A DNA stretch of 64,000 nucleotides from CAVPDE01 sp963702565 (GCA_963702565.1 CAVPDE010000024.1:478531-542530); one strand, 5' to 3'; counted from the stretch's first letter, positions 26,751 through 35,752 are shown. Translations and numbers: made by a program. Notes: generated from the letters alone by a model not told the origin.

Positions 26751-27697
26751 ACTTGACCTACACTTTCGTCACCCGCCTCCTGTCGCGCTACGGCTCCATT
26801 GTCATGCTGGCTGTGCTGGTGGTTCTCATGTCTTTTACTTCAAAGGAATTCCTGACCGTCCACAATCTGACGAACGTGGTGCGCCAGGTGTCCATTTTCG
26901 CCATTATCGGCACAGGAATGACCTTTGTGATCATCACCGCGGGAATCGACCTTTCGGTGGGCTCCCTTCTAGCGCTCACGAGCTGTGTCGCCATGACCGT
27001 CATCGACTCAGCCCCCGGGATGGACTACGTGGGGATCCTTGCAGGGTTGGTCATTGGTGCTCTTGCCGGCGCAGCCAACGGGGTGGTCATCGCCCGTTTC
27101 AGGGTCCCTCCCTTCATCGCAACCCTTGCCGGGCTCACCGTGTTCAGAGGCCTTTCGCTTGTGGTCACCGGCGGCCTTCCTATCATCAAGCTGGAGGGGA
27201 GCTTTCGATTCATCGGTTCCGGCATGATCTGGGGAATCCCCGTGCCGGTGATCATCATGCTCTTCGTGGTCGTGGTCATGCAGATCGTTCTGAGCCGGAC
27301 CGCGTTCGGCGCCTATGTCTACGCGGTCGGGGGCAACGAGGAGGCGGCCAGGCTCTCGGGAATCAAGGTCGGATGGGTCAAGTTCTGGAGTTATGTTCTT
27401 TGCGGATTTCTTGCCGGATTGTCGGGCATGATCCTCATGGCCCGTCTTTCTTCGGCCCAGCCCGCCGTGGGAGAGGGTTTTGAGCTGGATGCGATCGCTG
27501 CGGTGGTCCTCGGAGGAACCAGCCTCATGGGTGGCCGCGGCGCGGTGTGGAGCACGCTCATCGGAGCTCTGGTCATCGGAATCTTGAACAACGGCATGAA
27601 CCTCATGGGGGTTCACACCCACTATCAATTGGTCGCCAAAGGGTTTTTGATTGTCCTTGCCGTGCTCCTTGACGATTACCTCAAAAAAAGGAGATAA
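26747..27697 (+). CDS. Ribose-type sugar ABC transporter permease (RbsC family)
   Basis: 316 residues, eight to ten hydrophobic helices. The family-conserved GTGMTFVIITAGIDLSVGS (about 62-80) and the EAA-like region with GGNEEAARLSGIKV (about 192-206) are seen. Only one permease gene is present, so it would act as a homodimer, as RbsC does. It is translationally coupled to the ATPase. Confidence 0.93.
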   Translation: MNLTYTFVTRLLSRYGSIVMLAVLVVLMSFTSKEFLTVHNLTNVVRQVSIFAIIGTGMTFVIITAGIDLSVGSLLALTSCVAMTVIDSAPGMDYVGILAGLVIGALAGAANGVVIARFRVPPFIATLAGLTVFRGLSLVVTGGLPIIKLEGSFRFIGSGMIWGIPVPVIIMLFVVVVMQIVLSRTAFGAYVYAVGGNEEAARLSGIKVGWVKFWSYVLCGFLAGLSGMILMARLSSAQPAVGEGFELDAIAAVVLGGTSLMGGRGAVWSTLIGALVIGILNNGMNLMGVHTHYQLVAKGFLIVLAVLLDDYLKKRR

Positions 27698-27715
27698 GTT
27701 TCAGCTCGCAACTTC

Positions 27716-27892
27716 CTGGCGGCATGCGAGCTGAAAGTCCGAAATCCGAAGCACGAAGCACGAAACAAGATTAAATGACGAAAATTCAAATGACCAAAAC
27801 CGGGGGCCATTGATTTTTTGTTTCCAACATTGGAGCTTTTGTGCTTTGAAATTGTTTCGAGTTTCGAATTTCGAGATTCGGATTTGAATGCA
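27716..27892. repeat. Short-unit inverted repeat (CCGAAGCACGAA type)
   Basis: The left side contains GTCCGAAATCCGAAGCACG and repeated GCACGAA units. The right side carries GTTTCGAGTTTCGAATTTCG and GATTCGGATTT, approximately the complement. The centre is AT-rich and contains GATTTTTTGTTTCC. It separates the sugar transporter from the secreted-protein gene. Confidence 0.65.
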
Positions 27893-27947
27893 CCCAAAGA
27901 ACGGTGTTGCGATCACTCTATCAGAAGTGTCAAAGGAGGAGGAAACG

Positions 27948-28346
27948 ATGGGTGGAAAAGCTCAAATCTGGTTGGTCATCGCCACAGGCGTGGCGCTGGT
28001 TTTAGGCGCCTCAGTTCCGTGCCTCGCCGCAGGAGGGCACACTCAGGTGGGCTTTGGCCTCGCCCCCACCCCCGTGGAAATCGCGGTCTACAGCAAGGAC
28101 GACAAGCCTATCACCGATGCGAACGTGGTCATCAATTCGCCGGGCTTCTTCGAAACCACGTACAGAACGGACAAGAATGGAGTCTTCACGGCCATGGTTC
28201 CTTGCCATACCAAGGAGGCCAAGTCCCTCACTCACGAAGTGACCGTGAGCCACGACAAATACAAACAAGTGAAGGGCACCTTTGTCACGGAAGAAGGAAA
28301 ATGTGACCAGAAACAGAAGGTCACCTTCAAGCTGGAGCCCAAGTAG
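27948..28346 (+). CDS. Small exported protein with a carboxypeptidase-regulatory-like beta-sandwich
   Basis: 132 residues from ATG 27948 (AAAGGAGGAAACG upstream). A signal peptide of about 27 residues (cleavage near CLAAG) precedes an Ig-like domain: VEIAVYSKDDKPITDANVVI then GFFETTYRTDKNGVFTAMVP resembles the carboxypeptidase regulatory-like fold, which is structural rather than catalytic. Two cysteines (PCHTKEAK and GKCDQ) could form a disulfide. Not a recognised named family. It lies between the sugar transporter and a flavoprotein gene. Confidence 0.7.
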   Translation: MGGKAQIWLVIATGVALVLGASVPCLAAGGHTQVGFGLAPTPVEIAVYSKDDKPITDANVVINSPGFFETTYRTDKNGVFTAMVPCHTKEAKSLTHEVTVSHDKYKQVKGTFVTEEGKCDQKQKVTFKLEPK

Positions 28347-28396
28347 TTTTTCGCCTTCTGGAACACGCCCCTGCGAGCCGCTTAGCGAGCGCCATT

Positions 28397-29992
28397 ATGG
28401 AGAAGATCTCTAGTGACGTGCTGGTCATCGGCAACGGCGCCGCCGGTCTTCGGGCCGCCATCGCTTCCAGGGAGGCCGGTGCAGATGTTCTGGTCATCAG
28501 CAAGTCACCGCCCGGGCTCGGCACCTGCACCCTTCTCAGCGGGGGAGGGCTTGGAGCGGCCCTCGGAGGCCTTTCCCGGGAGGAGCACCTCTCCAGGACC
28601 CTGGAATCCGGTCGCGGAATCAACCAGCTTGATCTCCTCGAAACCTTTGTCGAAGAAGCTCCTCTCCGAATCCGGGAGCTGGTCGACTGGGGAATGAAGA
28701 CCAGTTTCTCCTCGGGCATGGCCATGGCCCAGGGCGAGCCTCCGGCCGTGGGCCGGGAGATTATCCGAACACTTCTGGACCGAGCCCGGTCCGTGGGGGT
28801 CCGTTTTCTGAGCCCCCTTGTGGCGTGCGGCCTTGTGGCTGATGCCTCCTCGGGTGTGGGGATCCTCGCCTATCACTCAGGCAAAGGCCTGTGGATGGGG
28901 TTCGAATCCAAGGCTCTCGTTCTGGCCAGCGGCGGAGGCGGAGCCCTCTACCTGCGGCACGACAACCCTCAGCGGATAACCGGAGACGGTTATGCTCTGG
29001 CTCTGAACGCTGGAGCGACGCTCAAGGACATGGAGTTCGTCCAGTTCTATTCCCTGGCCGCTGCCGAACCGGGCCGGCCCGCGGTTCTCATCATGCCGGG
29101 AGTTGCCGATCAGGGACGTCTTGTCAATGACCTCGGGGAGAACCTTCTCGAAAAATATCAGATCCACGAGAGGCCTGCTGCATCGAGAGCTCGCGATCGG
29201 CTCGCCCAGGCCCTGTTCCGCGAAATCCATGAGCTGGGGCAAAAGGTCTACCTCGACCTGACGAGAGCCCCGGTCCAAGGCCTTTCCCGCGATTACTTGA
29301 ACTCCGCCAACTGGAACTATGTGGACCGGATTTTCCCCGCCCGGGAGCGACCCCTGCAGGTCGCTCCGGCGGCTCACTTCATGATGGGCGGCATCTCCAT
29401 CACTCCTGAATGCAGCACAGGCGTCGCAGGTCTGTTTGCAGCCGGAGAGGTCGTGGGTGGGCTGCACGGCGCCAATCGGCTCGGCGGCAACGCGCTGAGC
29501 GAGTGCATTGTCTTCGGCGCCAGGGCGGGCAAGTCCGCCGCCTCATGGGCCGCTGAGAAAAGGGATTCTTTGGAGAGAAAACTCCTTGGCAGGCTGGAGG
29601 CCCTGATTCCTGCTTTTTCGCCGACTTCGCGGTCCCTTTCTCCTGCTCGGGAGTTCAAACAGAGGCTGCGGCAAATCCTTTGGGAATGCGGGGGCATCTT
29701 TCGTGAAAAAGCCGGCCTCGTTGAAGGCCTGCGGGGCTTGGACCGGCTGGAGGAAGAGGTGAAGACTTTTCAGCCGGGACCTTCTCCCCTCGAAGTGTCC
29801 CGAATTCTGGATCTTCGCCAGGGGCTTCTGACCGGCAGGGTGATCTTAGAGGCAGCGCTGCGCAGAGAGGAGACGCGAGGCGCCCACTCCAGAACCGACT
29901 TTCCAAACCAGGATGAGAAGTGGAAAGGGTCGCAGGTCGCTTCCCTTACTGAAGAGGGAAATCTTCGCTGGTCCTTCCTCCCCGCGTCCTAA
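28397..29992 (+). CDS. FrdA/NadB-like FAD-dependent oxidoreductase
   Basis: 531 residues. FAD site GNGAAG (12-17), the GGGGALYLRHDNPQRITGDG segment, the active-site HFMMGGI region and the closing NRLGGNALSECIVFG motif match the fumarate reductase/succinate dehydrogenase/L-aspartate oxidase flavoprotein family. It is a soluble single-subunit form: no signal peptide and no Fe-S or cytochrome subunit nearby. It may oxidise or reduce a dicarboxylate-like intermediate. It converges with the minus-strand VOC gene, only one base apart. Confidence 0.87.
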   Translation: MEKISSDVLVIGNGAAGLRAAIASREAGADVLVISKSPPGLGTCTLLSGGGLGAALGGLSREEHLSRTLESGRGINQLDLLETFVEEAPLRIRELVDWGMKTSFSSGMAMAQGEPPAVGREIIRTLLDRARSVGVRFLSPLVACGLVADASSGVGILAYHSGKGLWMGFESKALVLASGGGGALYLRHDNPQRITGDGYALALNAGATLKDMEFVQFYSLAAAEPGRPAVLIMPGVADQGRLVNDLGENLLEKYQIHERPAASRARDRLAQALFREIHELGQKVYLDLTRAPVQGLSRDYLNSANWNYVDRIFPARERPLQVAPAAHFMMGGISITPECSTGVAGLFAAGEVVGGLHGANRLGGNALSECIVFGARAGKSAASWAAEKRDSLERKLLGRLEALIPAFSPTSRSLSPAREFKQRLRQILWECGGIFREKAGLVEGLRGLDRLEEEVKTFQPGPSPLEVSRILDLRQGLLTGRVILEAALRREETRGAHSRTDFPNQDEKWKGSQVASLTEEGNLRWSFLPAS

Positions 29993-29993
29993 A

Positions 29994-30869
29994 TCACACG
30001 ACTTCAGGGACCCTATTGCGGATGATTTTCAGGAACTCGAAGTTCCACCCGCCCGGAGCCCGGAAAAACGCCACCATGCGTTCCCCGAACTGCGCAGTAA
30101 TGTGGGCCACCTGCCCGATCATCCTGGCTCCCGCCTTTTTTGCGATCTCCACGTCCTGCTCGAAATTCGTGCTCACATAAACGAGATGGCAGATCCCGTA
30201 AGGAATGACTTCCCCCAGGGCGTCCTCGTACACGGCCTTGTCCAGAACATGGATGTACTTGTCCGCCATCCTGACCAGAGGGAGCCGGAACTTTTCTCCG
30301 CCTGATTCGATCGTCTCATCCAGGACAACGGCATTGCCCAGGTCGCGGTGGAATTTGAGTTCCCTGTCAATGTCCGGCACCTTGGTCCCGCAAGTCCACA
30401 CGCCCTTGAGCCGGCTCTTGTACTTGGGGACGTCTGGGACAAAGTCCTGAATCATTTTGAAGATCTCGAAATTCCATCCGCCGGGCGCCCGGATAAAGGT
30501 CAACTTGCGCTCCCCAAAACCTGCCTTGATTTGCACGGGCTCGATCAGTCGCTTGCCACCGGCGGCAATGGCTCTCGCCACATCCTTCTCGAAGTCGTCG
30601 CTCACGTAGACCAGATGGGCAGGCCCGACGGGCAAAGGCCTATCCAGTCCCTTCTCGTACACCGTCTCCTCCATGAGGTGAAGGAAGCGGTCCCCCATCT
30701 TGACGAGAGGGAGCCGGAACCGGCCCTCCTCTGTTTCAATGAGTTCATCCAGAACCACCTCATTGCCCAGCCGGCGGTGAAACTCCAGTTCCTGGTCCAG
30801 ATGAGCGACCTTCATGCCGATGGTCCAAAGTCGGGTCAACATAGTTCTGCCTCCTTTCCAGCCCCTCAC
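29994..30869 (-). CDS. VOC-superfamily protein with two glyoxalase-like domains
   Basis: 291 residues made of two similar halves of about 140 residues. Each begins with (V/M)KVAHLDQELEFHRRLGNEVV- or KVPDIDRELKFHRDLGNAVV-like text and ends with GWNFE(I/F)(F/L)K. The duplication is obvious from the sequence. VOC proteins coordinate a metal and act as isomerases, dioxygenases or binding proteins. It overlaps the alcohol dehydrogenase gene by four bases and is last in the minus-strand operon. Confidence 0.85.
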   Translation of the reverse strand: MRGWKGGRTMLTRLWTIGMKVAHLDQELEFHRRLGNEVVLDELIETEEGRFRLPLVKMGDRFLHLMEETVYEKGLDRPLPVGPAHLVYVSDDFEKDVARAIAAGGKRLIEPVQIKAGFGERKLTFIRAPGGWNFEIFKMIQDFVPDVPKYKSRLKGVWTCGTKVPDIDRELKFHRDLGNAVVLDETIESGGEKFRLPLVRMADKYIHVLDKAVYEDALGEVIPYGICHLVYVSTNFEQDVEIAKKAGARMIGQVAHITAQFGERMVAFFRAPGGWNFEFLKIIRNRVPEVV

Positions 30870-31891
30870 TCGTTGAAAGTCAGAACGATTCGTCCGAGAT
30901 TCTTTCCCTGCCGCATCAACGCGTGCGCTTCCTCCACTTGTTCAATCTCAAAAAAGTCGGTCACCACAGGAACCCAGGTGTCCGATCCGCCCAGACGAAT
31001 CGATTCCGCCGTGTCGTCTCTTCCCCCTGAGCGTGTGCCGAGGATTTCGAGTTCCTGGACAGCCGTTTTCCTGGGGTCCAGGGCATAGCGATCCTGAGTG
31101 TACCCCAGGATCACCAGCCTCCCGCCATGGCAAAGGCTTTCCATCCCCGTCTTCATGGTTTCGGCGTCCCCGACCCCGTCGATGACGCATTGCACTCCCA
31201 GGCCGTCGGTCAGGTCCCTGACTGCAGCAGGAAGGGCAGTCCGCCTGGAATCCAAAGCCGCATCCGCCCCTAAACGAAGGGCCCGCTCCTGTTTCTCCGA
31301 TGAACGGACCACGCTGATCACCTTGGCGCCATAAGCCTTGCACACTTGAATCGCAGCAGCGGAGCAGCCTCCCACACTGATCACCATCACCGTCTCTCCC
31401 GGAGAAACCCGGCCCCTCCGAACAGCGTGCACCGCTGTGACCACCGCATCGGCAATGACGGCGCCCTCTGAAAAAGAGATCTTTTCCGGAAGATGAAACA
31501 GCTGACGCTCGCGCACCTTGAAGAACTCGCCGTACCCTCCGGGATATTTAAGCACTCCCAGGATGCCCTCCAAATGGAGGCACTGCGTTTCCCGATTCGT
31601 GCGGCAATAGAAGCAATTCCCGCAGGTGAAAAAAATGTTCGGCACCACCCGGTCGCCGGGCTTGAACCTTGTGACGCTCCCTCCAACCTCAACCACGACG
31701 CCCGCGGGCTCATGGCCCATGATAAAGGGAAGCTGGGGGGTGTAACCCCATCCGTCGCGGATGTGCAGATCCGTGCCGCAGATGCCGCAGGCCTTTGTCC
31801 GGATGGTCACTTCATCGGGTCCGGCTTTGGGAGCCGGGACATTATCCATACGAAGGGCTTCGCCTATCTTGTGCAGAACCGCCGCTTTCAT
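30866..31891 (-). CDS. Zinc-dependent alcohol dehydrogenase (MDR family), minus-strand operon
   Basis: 341 residues from ATG 31891, which overlaps the stop of the upstream gene as ATGA and follows AAGGAGGG; a start 12 codons earlier is less likely. Catalytic zinc motif CGICGTDLH, GHEPAG, and structural cysteines in CGNCFYCRTNRETQC. The third MDR dehydrogenase in the island. Translational coupling on both sides shows that it works with the FAD/BFD oxidoreductase and the VOC protein. Confidence 0.92.
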   Translation of the reverse strand: MKAAVLHKIGEALRMDNVPAPKAGPDEVTIRTKACGICGTDLHIRDGWGYTPQLPFIMGHEPAGVVVEVGGSVTRFKPGDRVVPNIFFTCGNCFYCRTNRETQCLHLEGILGVLKYPGGYGEFFKVRERQLFHLPEKISFSEGAVIADAVVTAVHAVRRGRVSPGETVMVISVGGCSAAAIQVCKAYGAKVISVVRSSEKQERALRLGADAALDSRRTALPAAVRDLTDGLGVQCVIDGVGDAETMKTGMESLCHGGRLVILGYTQDRYALDPRKTAVQELEILGTRSGGRDDTAESIRLGGSDTWVPVVTDFFEIEQVEEAHALMRQGKNLGRIVLTFNE

Positions 31892-33468
31892 CGTCCCTCC
31901 TTTTCCGGACTGGTCATGGCTTTCCAAGAATCTGCCATCCGTCCTCTCCTCGATTCAACGACCTGGTAGGACCCCTCCCCTTTCTTCGTGATCCGCGATG
32001 GAGGCACGCCGATCTGTCGAGCCAGATGGTTCAGGACGCTGATCCCGCAGAACCCGCCCTGGCATCGTCCCATGCCGGCTCTTGTGAGGTGCTTCACCGC
32101 ATCCATGGTGTCTGCGCCTCGAGCAATGGCCTCTCGGATTTCAGCTTCCGTCACTTTCTCGCACCGGCAGACCATGTGCCCATACCGGGAATCCGATGCA
32201 ATCAGCTCCCGCCTTTGCTCCAGAGAGGAGGTTTCGAATCGCACCCAGGCGTTTCGCTTTTCCTGAAAATCTTTTTTCTCTTCCAGGCGCAGCCCCGCGT
32301 CACCGAGCATCCTGACGATCAGTTCTGCAATGGCCGGCGCAGCCGTGAGACCTGGCGAACCGATGGCCGCATGAATGACCCCCGGACAATGCTCTGAGTG
32401 AGCGATATAGAAATCGCCCGGAGCGGATGCTTTAGTATTGTCCGAACGGATGCCGGCAAAGGCGGTGATCATATCTTTATCCGAAATAGCAGGAACAAGG
32501 CCTCTGGCCATTTGAACCACTTCTTTGAGGCTCTCCGCCGTGACTCTTGTGTCCGTCTTGTCTTCAGGCTTGGTGAAAATGCCGAGACCGATCAGAAGAT
32601 TGCCGTGGGCCGTTGGCGTGATGAGCTGGCTATGATCCTTCCCAAAGGTGCCGTAAATCATGTTGCGGCAGAGATGGGATGCGGATTTGTCGAGAATCGC
32701 CATGGTGCCTTTGGTCAGGACGAGGCGGATGCCCTCGTCCCCCACCATCCGCGCAATGTCGTCCACGAAAAGACCGGCGGCATTGACGATGAATCTGGTT
32801 CGGTAGGATCTCTCCGGGGTTGTGACGAGGAAACCAAATTCCCCGCTTATCCGGATCCCTGTCACAGAGGCATTGAGATGGAGACTCAAACCGTTCTGCA
32901 CGGCGTTTTCCGTGAGCGCAAAGGTCCACTCAGGAGCATAGATCCCGCCGACGCCCTTCCCGTAAAGCGCTCCTATGGCTTTGGCGTTCACATGGGGCTC
33001 GAGATCCCTGAGCTTCTCCGGTCCGATCACTTGGTGCCCAGCGGAAAGACCGTCCTTCTCGGCCCCGATCCGGAAAGCCTCCAGCTTTTCCAGCTGGCCC
33101 TGATCAAAGGCGACGAAGATTTCTTCTACTTCCCGGAAAACCAGGTCGAGTTCGCCGGCGAGCTTTCGGTACCGCTCTGCGGCCTTGTACGCTAACTTGC
33201 GCCGCATAGGGCCGGTAGGAAACATGAGGGGGGAATGGAGCATGGAAACGTTGGCCTTGGAAACGCCGAATCCTGTTGCGGGCTCCTTCTCCAGCAGGGC
33301 GAAGCGGCCCTTGAAGCGGCTCAGCTCTCGCGCAATCATGGAACCCACAATTCCTGCTCCGATGACAATCACATCAAAGGAGCTCTCGGGCGCACCGATT
33401 GCGGGCGAGGTCCCGGTGCCCGCGGTATCGGGCAACGACGGAAGAGTGTTGACTTTGTCCTGCTTCAT
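31888..33468 (-). CDS. GlpA-like FAD oxidoreductase with BFD-type [2Fe-2S] domain (second copy)
   Basis: About 526 residues. It carries GAGIVG, the DAO fold, and a C-terminal VCRCEK...RCQGGFCG cluster domain, closely resembling the 12432 product. An N-terminal extension of about 30 residues lacks counterpart there. Start taken as ATG 33468; 33492 is also open but lies inside a predicted operator. It is first in a three-gene operon. Unlike copy 1 it has no FAD/NAD partner or DUF1667 gene beside it. Confidence 0.88.
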   Translation of the reverse strand: MKQDKVNTLPSLPDTAGTGTSPAIGAPESSFDVIVIGAGIVGSMIARELSRFKGRFALLEKEPATGFGVSKANVSMLHSPLMFPTGPMRRKLAYKAAERYRKLAGELDLVFREVEEIFVAFDQGQLEKLEAFRIGAEKDGLSAGHQVIGPEKLRDLEPHVNAKAIGALYGKGVGGIYAPEWTFALTENAVQNGLSLHLNASVTGIRISGEFGFLVTTPERSYRTRFIVNAAGLFVDDIARMVGDEGIRLVLTKGTMAILDKSASHLCRNMIYGTFGKDHSQLITPTAHGNLLIGLGIFTKPEDKTDTRVTAESLKEVVQMARGLVPAISDKDMITAFAGIRSDNTKASAPGDFYIAHSEHCPGVIHAAIGSPGLTAAPAIAELIVRMLGDAGLRLEEKKDFQEKRNAWVRFETSSLEQRRELIASDSRYGHMVCRCEKVTEAEIREAIARGADTMDAVKHLTRAGMGRCQGGFCGISVLNHLARQIGVPPSRITKKGEGSYQVVESRRGRMADSWKAMTSPEKEGR

Positions 33469-33482
33469 GAGTAAAAAGAGAG

Positions 33483-33510
33483 TCTTGCACAAGTGAGCGA
33501 TTCTTGCACA
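33483..33510. promoter_or_regulatory. Direct repeat TCTTGCACA upstream of the minus-strand operon
   Basis: TCTTGCACA occurs at 33483-33491 and again at 33502-33510, 19 bases apart, about two helical turns. It lies just upstream of the 33468 start. The GCACA core is shared with the palindromes at 2438-2466 and 24043-24054, so one regulator may control all three promoters. Confidence 0.45.
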
Positions 33511-33559
33511 TCTGTATCAAGTTTCTATTCCTTGCGGCCCCCCCTGTCAAGGGAAGACT

Positions 33560-33669
33560 GGCCGGGAGACTTGGCCGCCCCTGGCGGCCTTGGAACGCAT
33601 GAAAGGGCTGGAGCTTTTTCTGTAGTGACTCTGGCGGGAGGGGATAAAGGGGAGGGGGAAACAGCGGGG
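33560..33669. repeat. MITE-like element, rearranged fragment (copy C)
   Basis: 33560-33604 matches the right end of copies A and B (GGCCGGGAGACTTGGCCGCC onward). It is followed after about ten bases by the left-end segment (TTTTCTGTAGTGACTCTGGCGGGAGG-like, 33616-33642) and then internal sequence. The order right end then left end is that of a junction between adjacent copies, with the rest deleted. Confidence 0.65.
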
Positions 33670-33719
33670 ATTCTTGGGCGGCAGTAAGAGCAACTTCCTA
33701 AGGAGAAAGCATTTAACCT

Positions 33720-34421
33720 ATGAAAATCATCTGTGACAGTCTTTACAACGGTGCCCTTGCGGCAAGAGGGGTGGCGGTGATCATCGATGTGTTTCGCGCC
33801 TTCACCTGCGCCCCCCTTCTCTTCTCCATGGGTGTCGGGAAGCTTTTCCTGATTGCCACCCCTGAACAGGCTTTTGCCTTGAAAGAAACGGACAAGGATC
33901 TCATCCTGGTAGGAGAGGTCAGCGGCATTCCCATCAAGGGGTTTGACTTTGGAAACTCGCCCAGCGAGATTCTGAAGAAAGACCCTTCGTTTTTCAAAGG
34001 ACGGACCGTTCTCCAGAGGACGAGCTCCGGCGTCCAGGGCGCTCTTCTGGCGCTCAACGTGGCCGATGAAGTCCTGCTGGGAAGTTACGCCCTAGCCGGC
34101 GCCACGGCCAAATACCTTCTCTCCAAGAAACCGGAGATCGTGAGCCTCGTGGCCATGGGCTGGGAGGCCAAGGAGATAGCGCCGGAAGACGAGTGGTGTG
34201 TCCGCTATCTCTCTCACCTCCTGGGCAATGGGTCCTACGACCACAACGAAGCGCTTCGTGAGATTGTGTTTCATAAGACCGCCCAGCGTTTCCTCCGGGG
34301 CAAAGAAGATTATTTTCCGGCCGAAGATCCTCTGATCTGCCTTCAGCGCGACGTGTATGACTTTGTGCTGAAAGCAGTGAAGCACGCTGATCGGGTAGAG
34401 GTTCGCAAACTGCGTGTTTAA
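33720..34421 (+). CDS. comB: 2-phosphosulfolactate phosphatase-like protein (ComB family)
   Basis: 233 residues. Family segments are visible: VAVIIDVFRAF near the N terminus, GFDFGNSPSE (about 74-83) and RTSSGVQG (about 100-107). ComB hydrolyses (2R)-phosphosulfolactate in coenzyme M synthesis and uses magnesium. In bacteria, ComB homologues also occur outside CoM synthesis, so this is an assignment to family, not to reaction. It begins the plus-strand group with the second Tm-1-like and TIM-barrel genes. Confidence 0.8.
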   Translation: MKIICDSLYNGALAARGVAVIIDVFRAFTCAPLLFSMGVGKLFLIATPEQAFALKETDKDLILVGEVSGIPIKGFDFGNSPSEILKKDPSFFKGRTVLQRTSSGVQGALLALNVADEVLLGSYALAGATAKYLLSKKPEIVSLVAMGWEAKEIAPEDEWCVRYLSHLLGNGSYDHNEALREIVFHKTAQRFLRGKEDYFPAEDPLICLQRDVYDFVLKAVKHADRVEVRKLRV

Positions 34422-34468
34422 TCACCCATGATCAGCAGGCTGCTGCTTTTCAAGGGAGGACGTTGGAG

Positions 34469-35695
34469 ATGTCTCAAGATCTGAAAACCGTCGTGGTCAT
34501 GGGCACCATGGACACCAAAGGCCGTGAGCTGGCCTACCTTGCGCAAAGCGTGAGGCAGGCAGGCTGCCGGGCGCTTCTCATGGACGTGGGCGCTCACAAT
34601 GCAAGCGAAGTGACTGCCGACATTCCCGTGGATCAGGTTGCGGCAGCGGCAGCAGAGGATATTGCCGCCATTCGAGCCCTGCCCCGCGGCGAGGCGGTCG
34701 AGAAGATCAGTCTGGCTGCAGCAACCTATCTCAAGCAGATGATCGATGCGGGACAAGTGCACGGCGTCATCGGTGTGGGAGGATCGGGAGGAACGACCAT
34801 CTGCGCAGCGGCCATGCGAGGTCTTCCTTACGGGATTCCAAAACTCATCGTGACGACCCTCGCCTCAGGAAACACTCGCTGGCACATAGACATCTCCGAC
34901 ATCGTTCTGATTCCCTCTCTCCTGGACATCGGCGGCCTCAATCCCATGCTGGAGATGGTGCTGAACAATGCAGCTCATGGCATCGTCGGCATGGTCAAGG
35001 GATATCGTCCCTATGTAGCCTCCGGGAAAAAGGTCGTCTCCATCACGATGTACGGCACCACAACCCCGGGCGTCAGCCGCGCGAGACAAGTTCTTGAAGA
35101 AGCCGGTTACGAGGCATGGGTTTTTCATGCTTCAGGGGTGGGCGGCAGAACCATGGAGAAACTCATGTCCATGGGCCGCATCCATGGAGTCATGGACATG
35201 ACCCTCGCTGAAATCGGCGCCCATCTCGTGGGCGGTCTTCACGATGCAGGGCCCCACCGATTGGAGATGGCAGCCCGGCTCGGTTTGCCCATGGTCATTG
35301 TGCCTGGCGCAGCGGACACCGTTGTGTTGCCCCCCAGGGATCAGGTCCCGGAGAAGTTCAAGAACCGGCGCCTAAATGTCCACAACCCCACGATGACCAC
35401 CATGCGGACCACGCCGGAGGAAAACGTGGAGATTGCGAATTTTATTGCGGACAAACTCAATCAGGCAAAAGGGCCGGCCTGCGTCATTCTTCCCCTGGGC
35501 GGGCTCTCCAGCATCGACCGGCCGGGGAAGATTTTCTATGACCCTGAAGCCAACGCGGCTCTTTTCAACACCCTGAAAAAGAAGCTGAGTCCTAAGATCG
35601 AACTCATTGAAGACGAGCATCATCTCGACGATCCGGAATTCGCCATACGCGTCGGCAAGAACATGATAAGGCTCATAATGCAGAAATACTCCTAG
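34469..35695 (+). CDS. Tm-1-like ATP-binding domain protein (UPF0261), copy 2
   Basis: 408 residues from ATG 34469, placed ten bases after GGGAGG; TTG 34463 is an alternative. Family marks: VVVMGTMDTKGRELAYL and the GVGGSGGTTI segment. It is followed by the PEP-hydrolase-family TIM-barrel gene, the same pairing that is fused in one protein in plant Tm-1. Function in bacteria unknown; ATP binding is known for Tm-1. It differs from copy 1 at 20649 in many positions, so it is an old duplication. Confidence 0.9.
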   Translation: MSQDLKTVVVMGTMDTKGRELAYLAQSVRQAGCRALLMDVGAHNASEVTADIPVDQVAAAAAEDIAAIRALPRGEAVEKISLAAATYLKQMIDAGQVHGVIGVGGSGGTTICAAAMRGLPYGIPKLIVTTLASGNTRWHIDISDIVLIPSLLDIGGLNPMLEMVLNNAAHGIVGMVKGYRPYVASGKKVVSITMYGTTTPGVSRARQVLEEAGYEAWVFHASGVGGRTMEKLMSMGRIHGVMDMTLAEIGAHLVGGLHDAGPHRLEMAARLGLPMVIVPGAADTVVLPPRDQVPEKFKNRRLNVHNPTMTTMRTTPEENVEIANFIADKLNQAKGPACVILPLGGLSSIDRPGKIFYDPEANAALFNTLKKKLSPKIELIEDEHHLDDPEFAIRVGKNMIRLIMQKYS

Positions 35696-35706
35696 AAATA
35701 CCCCTG

Positions 35707-35752
35707 CCCCTCTTTACCAAAGAGGGGTAACCCCTCCCTTTTTAAAGGGAGG
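35707..35752 (+). terminator. Two adjacent hairpins in the gap before the TIM-barrel gene
   Basis: CCCCTCTTT/AAAGAGGGG (35707-35727, three-base loop) is followed by CCTCCCTTT/AAAGGGAGG (35733-35752, two-base loop). Both stems are perfect over nine pairs. There is no terminal U-tract, so they may protect or attenuate the transcript rather than end it. Confidence 0.5.
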
